Below are positions 35,027 to 43,222 of a stretch of DNA of 64,000 bases, one piece after another (position 1 is the stretch's first letter; each line of letters opens with the position of its first letter). A program made the position numbers and the translations under genes. The notes under the pieces were generated by a model, which was given only the letters and a program-made list of their open reading frames with translations, did not search any database and had not been told where the DNA came from. This stretch comes from Desulfobacteraceae bacterium (lineage in GTDB: Bacteria > Desulfobacterota > Desulfobacteria > Desulfobacterales > SURF-7): positions 1 to 64,000 of the forward strand of contig QZKS01000056.1 of assembly GCA_003599865.1 (NCBI GenBank), written 5' to 3'.

Positions 35027-35929
35027 ATGGCAGAAAGGGTCTTTACAGACACATCCGATATCTTTGCGATTGATTATGGAGATGTCGTCCAGATTGGCGA
35101 TAAACGATATCTTGTCAAGGGGCACGAACGGGAAGAACGGTTTGGCCTGGATGAACCCAAATTCTGGGTAAAAAAGGTCATTGATCTGAGTACCGGAGAA
35201 AGAAAAATTATCAAATTATCTTTCTTTGAAACATTTGAAACCAATATTGGAGAAATCAAAATACAATGTTTCCGGCATCCTGAAAAAGAGGGGGCCGTAC
35301 TGGATCTGGTGAAAGGTCATCCCCACTTCATGCAGGGAACCCATTATCATGATGAAAAGGGGAACAATGTAAGGGTCCTTGATATTGTCCAGGGGAGAAA
35401 TCTGTTTGTGCATATCAGTCTGCTTGAAATGGAGCATGAGCAATATTTCCATGAACAGCTGCCCGGCATTCTGAAGAAACTCATTCCAGCTTTTCAGGCC
35501 CTGCATTATTTGCATCAGAACGGATTCAAGCACGGTGATGTCAGAAATGATCATGTCATCATTGAGCAAGGTACGGGAAATTATGTCTGGATCGATTATG
35601 ACTATGACTATGAGCTGGTGGAAAATCCATTCAGTCTGGATATCATGGGCGTTGGGAACATTTTGCTGTATACGATTGGAAAAGGTTTCCATAACCTGAA
35701 ACAGAAGGACAAGGGTGAACTGATCTATAAAAAACTGCTGGGAAATACAAAACCTGAGGATTTTTCGATTCTTCATAAGTGGCGGTTCATGAATCTGAAA
35801 AAACTGTATCCCTATATACCGGTTACTGTAAATGACATTTTGTCGCATTTTACGGCGGGTGCTGAAATTTTTTATGAGTCTGTCACGGAGATCATTGATG
35901 ATTTGAATGAATGTATCCATGCACAATGA
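35027..35929 (+). CDS. Atypical protein-kinase-like protein
   Basis: This 300-residue protein has a kinase-like fold. GFKHGDVRNDHVII is the catalytic loop (HGD with the general-base Asp) and YVWIDYDYDYELV takes the place of DFG (metal-binding Asp). The conserved Asn five residues after the catalytic Asp is His here. VQIGDKRYLVKGHEREERFG at the N terminus has no glycine-rich loop; an ATP-contacting Lys may be in RKIIKLSFFE. It may be a weakly active kinase, a small-molecule kinase or a pseudokinase. The frame begins directly behind the GAF gene and overlaps the next gene by up to 23 bases. Confidence 0.7.
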   Translation: MAERVFTDTSDIFAIDYGDVVQIGDKRYLVKGHEREERFGLDEPKFWVKKVIDLSTGERKIIKLSFFETFETNIGEIKIQCFRHPEKEGAVLDLVKGHPHFMQGTHYHDEKGNNVRVLDIVQGRNLFVHISLLEMEHEQYFHEQLPGILKKLIPAFQALHYLHQNGFKHGDVRNDHVIIEQGTGNYVWIDYDYDYELVENPFSLDIMGVGNILLYTIGKGFHNLKQKDKGELIYKKLLGNTKPEDFSILHKWRFMNLKKLYPYIPVTVNDILSHFTAGAEIFYESVTEIIDDLNECIHAQ

Positions 35930-36404
35930 TGATCATAACATGGGGGCCATTTTGGAAACGAAAGAAAAAAAAGTACTCGTGGCGCTTAATGATTCAATGA
36001 GTTCAAAAGCGGTGATTGAGTTTATCATCCGGATGCCGTTATGCCCGGAAGAGTGGCATATTTATTTGTTGCATATTCTGCGAAAATCATCTGCCAGTGA
36101 AGAACTGATGGGCAGAAAATTTACTGCGGAACAACCGGAGCGGATGGTTGAAATGCTCCGGAAAGCGAAAATGAATCTGATTCGGAATGGTTTTCGTGAA
36201 GATAGAGTGAGTGTTCAGATGGCTGAGCACGAATATCCCACGGTTACGGACGGTATCATCGATCAGCATCAAAAATATCATTACGACTTGGTGGTGATCG
36301 GACGGAAGAGCATGTCCAAAGCAGAGGAGTTTGTCATGGGAGATATCAGTATCAAATTGATCCGGCTTTTAAAAGGAACAGCAGTTCTGGTGGTAACATC
36401 CTGA
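35907..36404 (+). CDS. UspA-like universal stress protein
   Basis: This 165-residue protein has the UspA fold: KKVLVALNDSMSSKAVIEFI at the start, VHL-like strand WHIYLLHILRK, and the end YHYDLVVIGRKSMSKAEEFV followed by GDISIKLIRLLKGTAVLVV. The G-x2-G-x9-G-S loop of ATP-binding members is altered to GRKSMSKAEEFVMGDIS, so nucleotide binding is doubtful. The start may be ATG 35907, 35919 or 35940; the conserved strand begins at about residue 19 of the longest form. It is embedded in a tightly packed cassette with the GAF, kinase-like and MscS genes. Confidence 0.8.
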   Translation: MNVSMHNDDHNMGAILETKEKKVLVALNDSMSSKAVIEFIIRMPLCPEEWHIYLLHILRKSSASEELMGRKFTAEQPERMVEMLRKAKMNLIRNGFREDRVSVQMAEHEYPTVTDGIIDQHQKYHYDLVVIGRKSMSKAEEFVMGDISIKLIRLLKGTAVLVVTS

Positions 36405-36467
36405 GGTTGATGGTGGCGGGGTTGGGCGGTTTTTAACGGACTTTATGCGTATGACGGAGGATCGGGA

Positions 36468-37940
36468 ATGATGGGTTTTTCATGGGCGACACTGCTTTGC
36501 ATTCTGTTAATGAGTCTCTATACCATTGCCTCCAAAAAGATCGAAAAACTTCCGCGTATTCCCTTTGCCCTGTTCATCACTTTTTTTGTATTGCAGTTTG
36601 CCATTCAAATTCTGGAAGGGCATGAATGGAGCCGACCGTGGATGAGGTATGCAGCGATCGCGTCCGATATTGTTCTATCATGGGCGGTGGCGAGATTTGT
36701 TTTTTGGTTTGTCATTGAATTTCTCGCGAAAATTAAAAATAATGATGACGTTCTACCAAAAATCACGCGGGATTTTATCCTGTTTGTGACATTTGTTATT
36801 TTGTTTTTTGTGGTTCTTCGTGTCCGAAGCGATATCAATCTGGCCAGCCTGTTGACGACGTCGGCGCTCCTGACCGTTGTCATCGGTCTTGCTGCCCAGG
36901 CAACCCTCAGCAACCTGTTTTCCGGTCTGATCATTCAGGCAGAGAGGCCCTTTGCCATCGGTGATTGGATTCAGTTTGAAGGATATGAAGGCACGGTAAT
37001 CGGGATATCCTGGAAATCAACACAGGTGCTGACCAGGGAAAAAATACTGGTGTATATTCCCAATTCTGTTCTGGCATCCAGCACGTTCAGCAATTTTTCC
37101 AGACCCAACCGCAAGAAAATCGCCAGTCAGTCGATTGGCCTGGACTACAGTGTGCCTCCGAACAGGGCGATAAAAATCATTACCCAGGTTCTGGACCAGA
37201 ACCCCAAGGTATTGAAACAGCCGAAGCCCGCTGTCCGGGTTGCGGAATTCTCCGATTTTTCCATTCAATATGAAATCCGCTACTGGCATAACAACTATGC
37301 ATTGGAACCGCAGTTGAAAGGGGAGATCAACAATCAGCTCTGGTATGCTCTCCAAAGAAATCACATTCGCATTCCATTTCCGGTTCGTGACGTTCAGCAT
37401 GCTCATATTGAGCGGAAATACCATAAAGAAAATCAAAATAAGATGGCCGGAGAAATTCAGACCATGTTCGAAGGCGTCCCCATTCTGTCACCGCTTTCCG
37501 ATTCGGAACGGGCGGACCTGGCCCGGAAGGTACACATGGAAATGTATGGAGCAGGTGAGCTGGTTGTACAGGAAGGAGAAGAAGGTGATTCCATGTATAT
37601 CGTACGTTCCGGTTCCTGTGAGGCGATTCTCGGCGGACACCGGCATCAGGCCAAGATCGTATCGACCTTTAACAAAGGAGATTTTTTCGGGGAAATCAGT
37701 CTATTGACCGGTGAAAAACGAACGGCAACCATACGGACGATTGAGGATACGACCCTGATTGTGGTGGATAAAAATGCGTTTTCCACGTTGATCAACGCCA
37801 ATGCGATGATTTCGGAGCAGATCGGAAAAGTGGTCGTTCAACGGAAAATGGAGGATGAAATGAATTTTGAAGCCTCCATTGACATGAGTACGGATTCCCA
37901 GAAGCTGATCCGAAAGATCAAGCTGTTTTTCGGCATATAA
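36468..37940 (+). CDS. MscS-type channel with C-terminal cyclic-nucleotide-binding domain
   Basis: This 490-residue membrane protein has four N-terminal helices (residues ~1-120) and the MscS pore/vestibule signature: LLTTSALLTVVIGLAAQATL, SNLFSGLIIQAERPFAIGDW, IPNSVLASSTFSNFSRP. Residues ~340-470 form a cNMP-binding domain with DSMYIVRSGSCEAIL and the phosphate-binding cassette GDFFGEISLLTGEKRTAT, a near-canonical FGE-I-S-LL..R-AT. A ligand-gated or modulated mechanosensitive channel is the natural reading; such fusions are known but uncommon. GGAGG precedes ATG 36468. It closes the cassette and is followed by a bidirectional terminator. Confidence 0.9.
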   Translation: MMGFSWATLLCILLMSLYTIASKKIEKLPRIPFALFITFFVLQFAIQILEGHEWSRPWMRYAAIASDIVLSWAVARFVFWFVIEFLAKIKNNDDVLPKITRDFILFVTFVILFFVVLRVRSDINLASLLTTSALLTVVIGLAAQATLSNLFSGLIIQAERPFAIGDWIQFEGYEGTVIGISWKSTQVLTREKILVYIPNSVLASSTFSNFSRPNRKKIASQSIGLDYSVPPNRAIKIITQVLDQNPKVLKQPKPAVRVAEFSDFSIQYEIRYWHNNYALEPQLKGEINNQLWYALQRNHIRIPFPVRDVQHAHIERKYHKENQNKMAGEIQTMFEGVPILSPLSDSERADLARKVHMEMYGAGELVVQEGEEGDSMYIVRSGSCEAILGGHRHQAKIVSTFNKGDFFGEISLLTGEKRTATIRTIEDTTLIVVDKNAFSTLINANAMISEQIGKVVVQRKMEDEMNFEASIDMSTDSQKLIRKIKLFFGI

Positions 37941-38000
37941 AGGCATATGCGGAAACAGACTGTTTTCGCGGTCCGGCATACGATCGGAATGCGTCCATAA

Positions 38001-38038
38001 AAAAACGCGGGAAGACGGAACGTCCTTCCCGCGTTTTT
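38001..38038. terminator. Bidirectional terminator between the MscS gene and qmoC
   Basis: A CGCGGGAAG / CTTCCCGCG stem with an ACG/CGT inner pair (one bulged C) is flanked by A and T runs on both sides, so it can terminate transcription from either direction. Confidence 0.88.
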
Positions 38039-38066
38039 TTATGGATAGTAATGCAGCGTTTTACGA

Positions 38067-39218
38067 TTAAGCGGTTGCTGCTTTTTTGTCTCTTTCCGCC
38101 CATTCATCATAAGCAAGCGCTACAGTTCTGTATACCAGATGCGCCAGCTTGGAGAAGGGCAGGAATGCGAACAGGTTGAATACAAAGATCAGGTGGATGA
38201 AATACAGTGCATATGACAGAAATGCTGCATCCGCCAGACGGGTCATCTCCGTGAGCATGCCGGTCACGCCAAGGCCGAGAACCAGACCCAGGAGGTACCA
38301 GTCCTTGTAGGTGCTGACCTGATCGGTTTTGGCCTTTCGTTCCTTGATCATTAACAGGGCACCGATCACCAGAGCAACGCCGCCGATGTTGGCAAGCCAT
38401 TTTACCGGATTCAACTGGGAATAGGGTCCGTGGATCTGGAAAACATAGAGAACCACAAAGAATATGTTGGTAACGATAAACAGTGCGATGAACGCAAACA
38501 ATACCATCATATGGGACGTGGATCGTTCCCGGTTTTCATTACAGTCTGAAAACTTGTTATGCTTCAGGATGTTCGGAATCACGGTAATGAGGGCCTGAAC
38601 AAAACCGGATAGATCAATGGTTTCTTTCTTGGTCTTGCCGGTGAGCAGCGCGTTGGCATGAATATCCGTGATAAATCGTTTCAGGCCGAGCGCAAAAACA
38701 GCCACAACAAAACCCGCCAGCGGCACAAAAATGAGGTCCACCAGCCATGTGGAAAAGAAATGGCTGTGGACGATCTCGTCTCCACCCGGCGAAAAATCAA
38801 GTAAACCGGTCAGCAATCCCAGCACAATAAAAATGACTGTGGGGATCAAAAACAGGATGGGCAGTTTTTTGGGATCATTGACCAGATCACCCATGAATTT
38901 GGGAGAAGCATATTCCCGAATGGCATAGGCTCGAATTGCGGCAATCACGTCTCCGGGTTTTGCATCCCGCGGACATAGTGTAGAGCAATCCCCGCACTGA
39001 TGGCACAGCCAGATATCATGGTTTGCCACCAGCCGATCTTTCAGGCCCCAGGAAGCGGCAATCATCTCTTTTCGCGGAAATGGTTTATTGTCCGGGGAGA
39101 TGGTACATGCCACTGAACATGTTGCACATTGGTAACACTTTTTGAGGCTCTCGCCCCCCTGACTCATAATTTGCTTAATGAAATTTGAATCAGGCTCAAT
39201 CAAATATTGACCAGCCAT
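38067..39218 (-). CDS. qmoC: Quinone-interacting membrane oxidoreductase subunit QmoC
   Basis: This 383-residue subunit has an HdrC-like N-terminal Fe-S part (CYQCATCSVACTISP and CHQCGDCSTLCPRDAKPG, two 4Fe-4S sites) and a C-terminal cytochrome-b-like part of about six helices (FVVAVFALGLKRFITDIHAN, then FVLGLGVTGMLTEMTRLADA) with His residues for haem. It passes electrons from menaquinol to QmoAB and on to APS reductase. It starts 65 bases after the qmoB stop, with GGAGG upstream, and ends at the bidirectional terminator. Confidence 0.96.
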   Translation of the reverse strand: MAGQYLIEPDSNFIKQIMSQGGESLKKCYQCATCSVACTISPDNKPFPRKEMIAASWGLKDRLVANHDIWLCHQCGDCSTLCPRDAKPGDVIAAIRAYAIREYASPKFMGDLVNDPKKLPILFLIPTVIFIVLGLLTGLLDFSPGGDEIVHSHFFSTWLVDLIFVPLAGFVVAVFALGLKRFITDIHANALLTGKTKKETIDLSGFVQALITVIPNILKHNKFSDCNENRERSTSHMMVLFAFIALFIVTNIFFVVLYVFQIHGPYSQLNPVKWLANIGGVALVIGALLMIKERKAKTDQVSTYKDWYLLGLVLGLGVTGMLTEMTRLADAAFLSYALYFIHLIFVFNLFAFLPFSKLAHLVYRTVALAYDEWAERDKKAATA

Positions 39219-39282
39219 AATAATACCTCCTATTCATGGCATTAATAGCGTAAAAGCAATTCCAGCCTGAAAGCAGACCGGA

Positions 39283-41619
39283 CTAGAAACCCTTGAAGGG
39301 ATTCGGGCCAAGTGCTTCGACTTCTTCCACAAATTTATTAATGATTTCCGGAATTTTGTCATATTCGTCAATAGCAACCTGGAACTGGGTAACCCTTTCC
39401 TCTTCCAGTGCAAGACTGGCCAGGGCGTCACCGATTTTTTTCATTCGGATATCAGCCAGTTCGCTGCCTTTGACAAAGTGACACTGGTAGTCATCACCAT
39501 GTTTGCACCCCAGAAGGAAAACACCGTCCATTCCCTGTGCCAGCGCGTCCTTGATCCAGATCACATTCACGGACCCCAGACATCGCACCGGAATCAGCCG
39601 GACATCTGCAGAAAATGAAAGCTTGTTCATGCCTGCAATGTCGATTGCCGGATAGGCGTCGTTTTCGCACACCAGGCCGAGAATCCGGAAAGGCGGTTCA
39701 TCATAGTCATCTTCAGACGGCACACGAATGGCTTTGACCTGTGAACCGATACTGTCGATGTTATAATCCGCAAAACCGATAATTCTTTCCGGGCAGGCAC
39801 CCATGCAGGTACCACATCGACGACACCGGCTCGGATTCGGTTTGGGTGTTCCTTTTTCATCATCATCCAATGCACCAAACGGACATTCCTCTGTGCAGCG
39901 CTTGCACTGGGTACATCTCTGAAAAAAGAAATCCGGGAAGGTCATATCTCCGGATCTTGGATGTACGGAAACACCCCGACTGGAGGACTCAATACACTGG
40001 ATCGCTTTGAGAGCTGCGCCGGCGGCGTCTTCCATGGATTCTTCCATGGTCATGCTTCGACGAACACAACCCGCAGCATAAATACCGGTACGCTGGGTCT
40101 CATACGGGAAGCAGATGAAGTTGGAATCCGCATATTGATCAAACAGCGCATTATCACGGAATCCGGGTCCCTGACGATAGGCAAGATTGACAACCGGGTC
40201 GAATTTGGTTTCCGGCACCATGCCTGCAGCCAGAACCACCATATCAGCCTTGATCTGAATTTTTTCTCCCAGAAGGGTATTGTCGGCTTCAACGATCAGC
40301 CCGCCGCCATTTTTGGAAACACTTGCAATGGTTCCCTTGGTCAGAAAAATTCCTTCATCCTGTTGAACGGCTTTGTAAAAATTCTCCTGAAGTCCGGGCG
40401 TTCTCATATGCTGGTAGATGACATAGGCTTTTCCATCGGCGTAATCTTCTCTCACATATTTGGCCTGTTTCAAGGATACCAGACTGGTAACTGCGCCGCA
40501 GTAATTGAAATCGGAATCATCGTCTTTGCCCGGGCTCTGTATAAAGACAACATTTTTCGCTTCCTTGCCGTCGGACGGACGTTTGATTTTTCCTTTTGCC
40601 GCAATTTCTTCAAACTGGGAGTTGGTTACTACATCCGGAATTGTGCCGACACCCAGATGTGCATAGGCATCCCCTTCAATGTTATCGGGACGCCAGCCGG
40701 CAGCCAGGATTACCGCTCCGAATTTTTCTCCGTTCGGATCAAATTGAAGGATATCTGTTTTACCGACATTGTATTCCTTGTAAAGTTCGACGAGCTTATC
40801 TTTCTCATATTCCTTCCCGTTTTCATCAACTTTCATCTCTGCCGGGAGCGGAAACGGTACGTCGAATTCAATTTTTTCACCCGGTTTTTTCAAGGTAACA
40901 TTGAAATTTCCAGGTTCGCCTGCAATACGGGCGACAAGCGTATTGGTTTTAACGGTAATTTTGGGCTCCGCTTCCACTGCCCGGATTTTATCGCCGACAA
41001 CAGGAGAAATCAGGTTTTGAAAAGGTGCGTCAACCGGCAGCTGTTTGCGTACTTTTTTCGCATAACCGCCAAGGGTGGATTCTTTTTCAACGATAGTGAC
41101 TTCATAACCTGCTGCTGCCGCATCAAGGGCGGAAGACATTCCGGTAATACCGCCACCGATTACCAGTATTTTTCTGGTAAAGGAGTCCAGCTTGTAAGCT
41201 TCCGGCAGTTTGACCTTTTCTACCCGGGCCATTCCCATTTTGATGTAATCTTCGGCGAGCATCTGAACGCGGTCACAATGCTCGGAACTGCCTTTTTGGT
41301 CTTCCGTCAGGGCGGGATATACGGAACGCGGATGGGACCAGACAACCTGTTCTCTCAGGTTTACCCGCTCAACAATGCAGCCGTCAAACTTGAAAACGTC
41401 AAAGTTGACCCGGCGTGAGCAGGCCCCAATCACCATTGTGTTGATTCCCTTTTCTTTCATGTCCTTCTTGATCAGATCAATTCCTTCTTTGCCGCACAGG
41501 AACGGATGAGTCTGGACCGGCAGACCTTCTTCCTCCGGTACACCGCACAAGTCTTTTATATCCAGTGCATCACCGATTCCACAGCCTGTGCAGATATATA
41601 CACCATATTTTTTATCCAT
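39283..41619 (-). CDS. qmoB: Quinone-interacting membrane oxidoreductase subunit QmoB
   Basis: This 778-residue flavo-Fe-S protein is the large HdrA-like subunit. It opens with VYICTGCGIGDALDIK and has the FAD site VIGGGITGMSSALDAAAAGY near residue 152, two 4Fe-4S motifs (CTQCKRCTEECPFGALDDDE and CRRCGTCMGACPERIIGFAD), and an MvhD-like C-terminal domain with VRCLGSVNVIWIKDAL and LLGCKHGDDYQCHFVKG. The domain order and length are those of sulfate-reducer QmoB. A GGAGG site precedes ATG 41619, 10 bases after the qmoA stop. Confidence 0.96.
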   Translation of the reverse strand: MDKKYGVYICTGCGIGDALDIKDLCGVPEEEGLPVQTHPFLCGKEGIDLIKKDMKEKGINTMVIGACSRRVNFDVFKFDGCIVERVNLREQVVWSHPRSVYPALTEDQKGSSEHCDRVQMLAEDYIKMGMARVEKVKLPEAYKLDSFTRKILVIGGGITGMSSALDAAAAGYEVTIVEKESTLGGYAKKVRKQLPVDAPFQNLISPVVGDKIRAVEAEPKITVKTNTLVARIAGEPGNFNVTLKKPGEKIEFDVPFPLPAEMKVDENGKEYEKDKLVELYKEYNVGKTDILQFDPNGEKFGAVILAAGWRPDNIEGDAYAHLGVGTIPDVVTNSQFEEIAAKGKIKRPSDGKEAKNVVFIQSPGKDDDSDFNYCGAVTSLVSLKQAKYVREDYADGKAYVIYQHMRTPGLQENFYKAVQQDEGIFLTKGTIASVSKNGGGLIVEADNTLLGEKIQIKADMVVLAAGMVPETKFDPVVNLAYRQGPGFRDNALFDQYADSNFICFPYETQRTGIYAAGCVRRSMTMEESMEDAAGAALKAIQCIESSSRGVSVHPRSGDMTFPDFFFQRCTQCKRCTEECPFGALDDDEKGTPKPNPSRCRRCGTCMGACPERIIGFADYNIDSIGSQVKAIRVPSEDDYDEPPFRILGLVCENDAYPAIDIAGMNKLSFSADVRLIPVRCLGSVNVIWIKDALAQGMDGVFLLGCKHGDDYQCHFVKGSELADIRMKKIGDALASLALEEERVTQFQVAIDEYDKIPEIINKFVEEVEALGPNPFKGF

Positions 41620-41629
41620 GGTTAACCTC

Positions 41630-42907
41630 CTACCTCTTCACCAGGGTTTGAATCGCTTTAAGAGCCATACCGGTTGCATTCTGGTTGGATGAGACTACAT
41701 CTGCCGGCTTGTTGGCGCAGCCTGCCGCAAACATGCCGCCTTTTGAGAAGTCATTCAGAATAAACCCATCTTCCGTGTATTTCAGATCCGCCGGAAGTTT
41801 TGAATTTGCTGCACTCGGTTGCATACCGGTTGCCAGAACCACCATATCAACTGTTTGTTTGACCTTATCCCCGGTAACTGCATTTTCAGCAACAACGGTA
41901 ATATTTCCGGTTCCTGCTTCCTCATTAACCTCGGCAACCTTGCCTTTGATCAAGAAGATATTCCGATCTTCCTTGATCTTTTTGTAAAATTTTTCATAAC
42001 GGTTGCCCGGTGTTCTCAGGTCAATGTAGAAGATATAGATTTTTGCATCCGGATATCGTTCGCGCACATAGGTGGCCTGCTTGAGGGAGGCCATGCAGCA
42101 AATATACGAGCAATATGGCAGATGGTTTTCATCTCTTGATCCGGCACATTGCACAAAAGCGATGCTTTCCGGTTCCTTGTTGTCCGAAGGTCTCAGAATT
42201 TTACCTTTTGTCGGTCCATTTGTTGCCGCCAGACGTTCCATCATCATGTTGGTGATGATGTTCTGATACTGACCGAATCCCAGGTTGTCAATGCGCGTTG
42301 CATCGTATGGTTCCCAGCCTGTCGCCCAGATCACGGAACCCACTTTCAATGTCAGTGATTTGGGCTCCATATTGAAGTCTATGGCGTCATACTTACAGGC
42401 TTCCTGACACCTTTGGGCATCTTCAGTCCCCTTGATCTGGGAAGAAATTGTGTATCGTGTCGGAAAAGCCATGTTGTGCGGCAGGTAAGCCGCTTTGATT
42501 CTATCCATTCCAAAATTGAATTCATTTGCAATTTCAGCCTGGCAAGCTTCGGCACATGCACCGCAGGCAGTGCAGTTTTCATTTACAAAGCGTGGATTTA
42601 ATTTAATGGTAACATCATAGTTACCCGGTGTCCCGGATACCTTTTCTACCTCGGCGAGTGTAAAAACCTTTACCTTCGGGTTGTCCTTGATTCGTCGGAA
42701 ATTGATTTCAAGGCCGCAGGAAGGCGGACACAGCTTCGGAAAATACTGATTCAACTGTGAAACCCTTCCCCCAAGATATGGATTTTTTTCGACCAGGAAT
42801 ACTTCGTATCCGACTTCGGCAGCTTCGAGGGTCGCCGTAAGCCCACTGATCCCTCCTCCGACTACCAAAATGCTTCCGCTAGCAGGGGCGGCGTTGTCTG
42901 TTGTCAT
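41630..42907 (-). CDS. qmoA: Quinone-interacting membrane oxidoreductase subunit QmoA
   Basis: This 425-residue HdrA-like flavoprotein has an N-terminal FAD site (ILVVGGGISGLTATLEAAEV), a Cys motif CTACGACAEACQAEIANEF that coordinates an Fe-S cluster, and a second dinucleotide-binding region ending LATGMQPSAANSKLP. The C terminus GMFAAGCANKPADVVSSNQN is characteristic. It is thought to confurcate or relay electrons between QmoC/quinol and AprBA. It is the first gene of the qmo operon, with GGAGGG upstream, 315 bases behind aprA and its terminator. Confidence 0.96.
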   Translation of the reverse strand: MTTDNAAPASGSILVVGGGISGLTATLEAAEVGYEVFLVEKNPYLGGRVSQLNQYFPKLCPPSCGLEINFRRIKDNPKVKVFTLAEVEKVSGTPGNYDVTIKLNPRFVNENCTACGACAEACQAEIANEFNFGMDRIKAAYLPHNMAFPTRYTISSQIKGTEDAQRCQEACKYDAIDFNMEPKSLTLKVGSVIWATGWEPYDATRIDNLGFGQYQNIITNMMMERLAATNGPTKGKILRPSDNKEPESIAFVQCAGSRDENHLPYCSYICCMASLKQATYVRERYPDAKIYIFYIDLRTPGNRYEKFYKKIKEDRNIFLIKGKVAEVNEEAGTGNITVVAENAVTGDKVKQTVDMVVLATGMQPSAANSKLPADLKYTEDGFILNDFSKGGMFAAGCANKPADVVSSNQNATGMALKAIQTLVKR

Positions 42908-43222
42908 GCTATCCCTCCGTGCATAAAATGTTCAATTCGTCAAAAAAATTGTGTTTAACTGTATTGTGTATTCTCTGGAAGTCTTTCGTCGGGCGATATC
43001 CTTTGGGCAGATGTGGCAAAATCCATAAGAATTTTATAAAACCAAGAACAAGATAAAACTCTTAGGCATTCCACCACGATAGTGACTTTGCCTTGGATAC
43101 CGCCTCGGATCGGATGACAATCCAAAAAGTTTCAGTAGTTAATAAAAACCTCCAGGAGCCCGAAGGCGCCTGGAGGTGTATACGTCATTGACGATTCATG
43201 TTCGCCATCAGATTACTATGCA
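42908..43222. other. aprA-qmoA intergenic region
   Basis: These 315 bases contain the aprA terminator (43148-43177) and ~240 bases of qmo leader/promoter. No strong -35/-10 pair stands out. A T-rich segment around 43030-43060 (minus strand TTGTTCTTGGTTTTATAAAA) is the best candidate. No gene is seen. Confidence 0.5.
43148..43177 (-). terminator. Intrinsic terminator of aprBA
   Basis: ACCTCCAGG..GCC / GGC..CCTGGAGGT form a long stem with a short CGAA loop. On the minus strand it is followed by TTTTTATT, 46 bases after the aprA stop. Confidence 0.85.

Noticed and set aside
39961-41418. 485-codon open frame on the plus strand inside qmoB
   Set aside because: It is antisense to a complete, family-matching qmoB gene and has no ribosome site or domain; a shadow frame.
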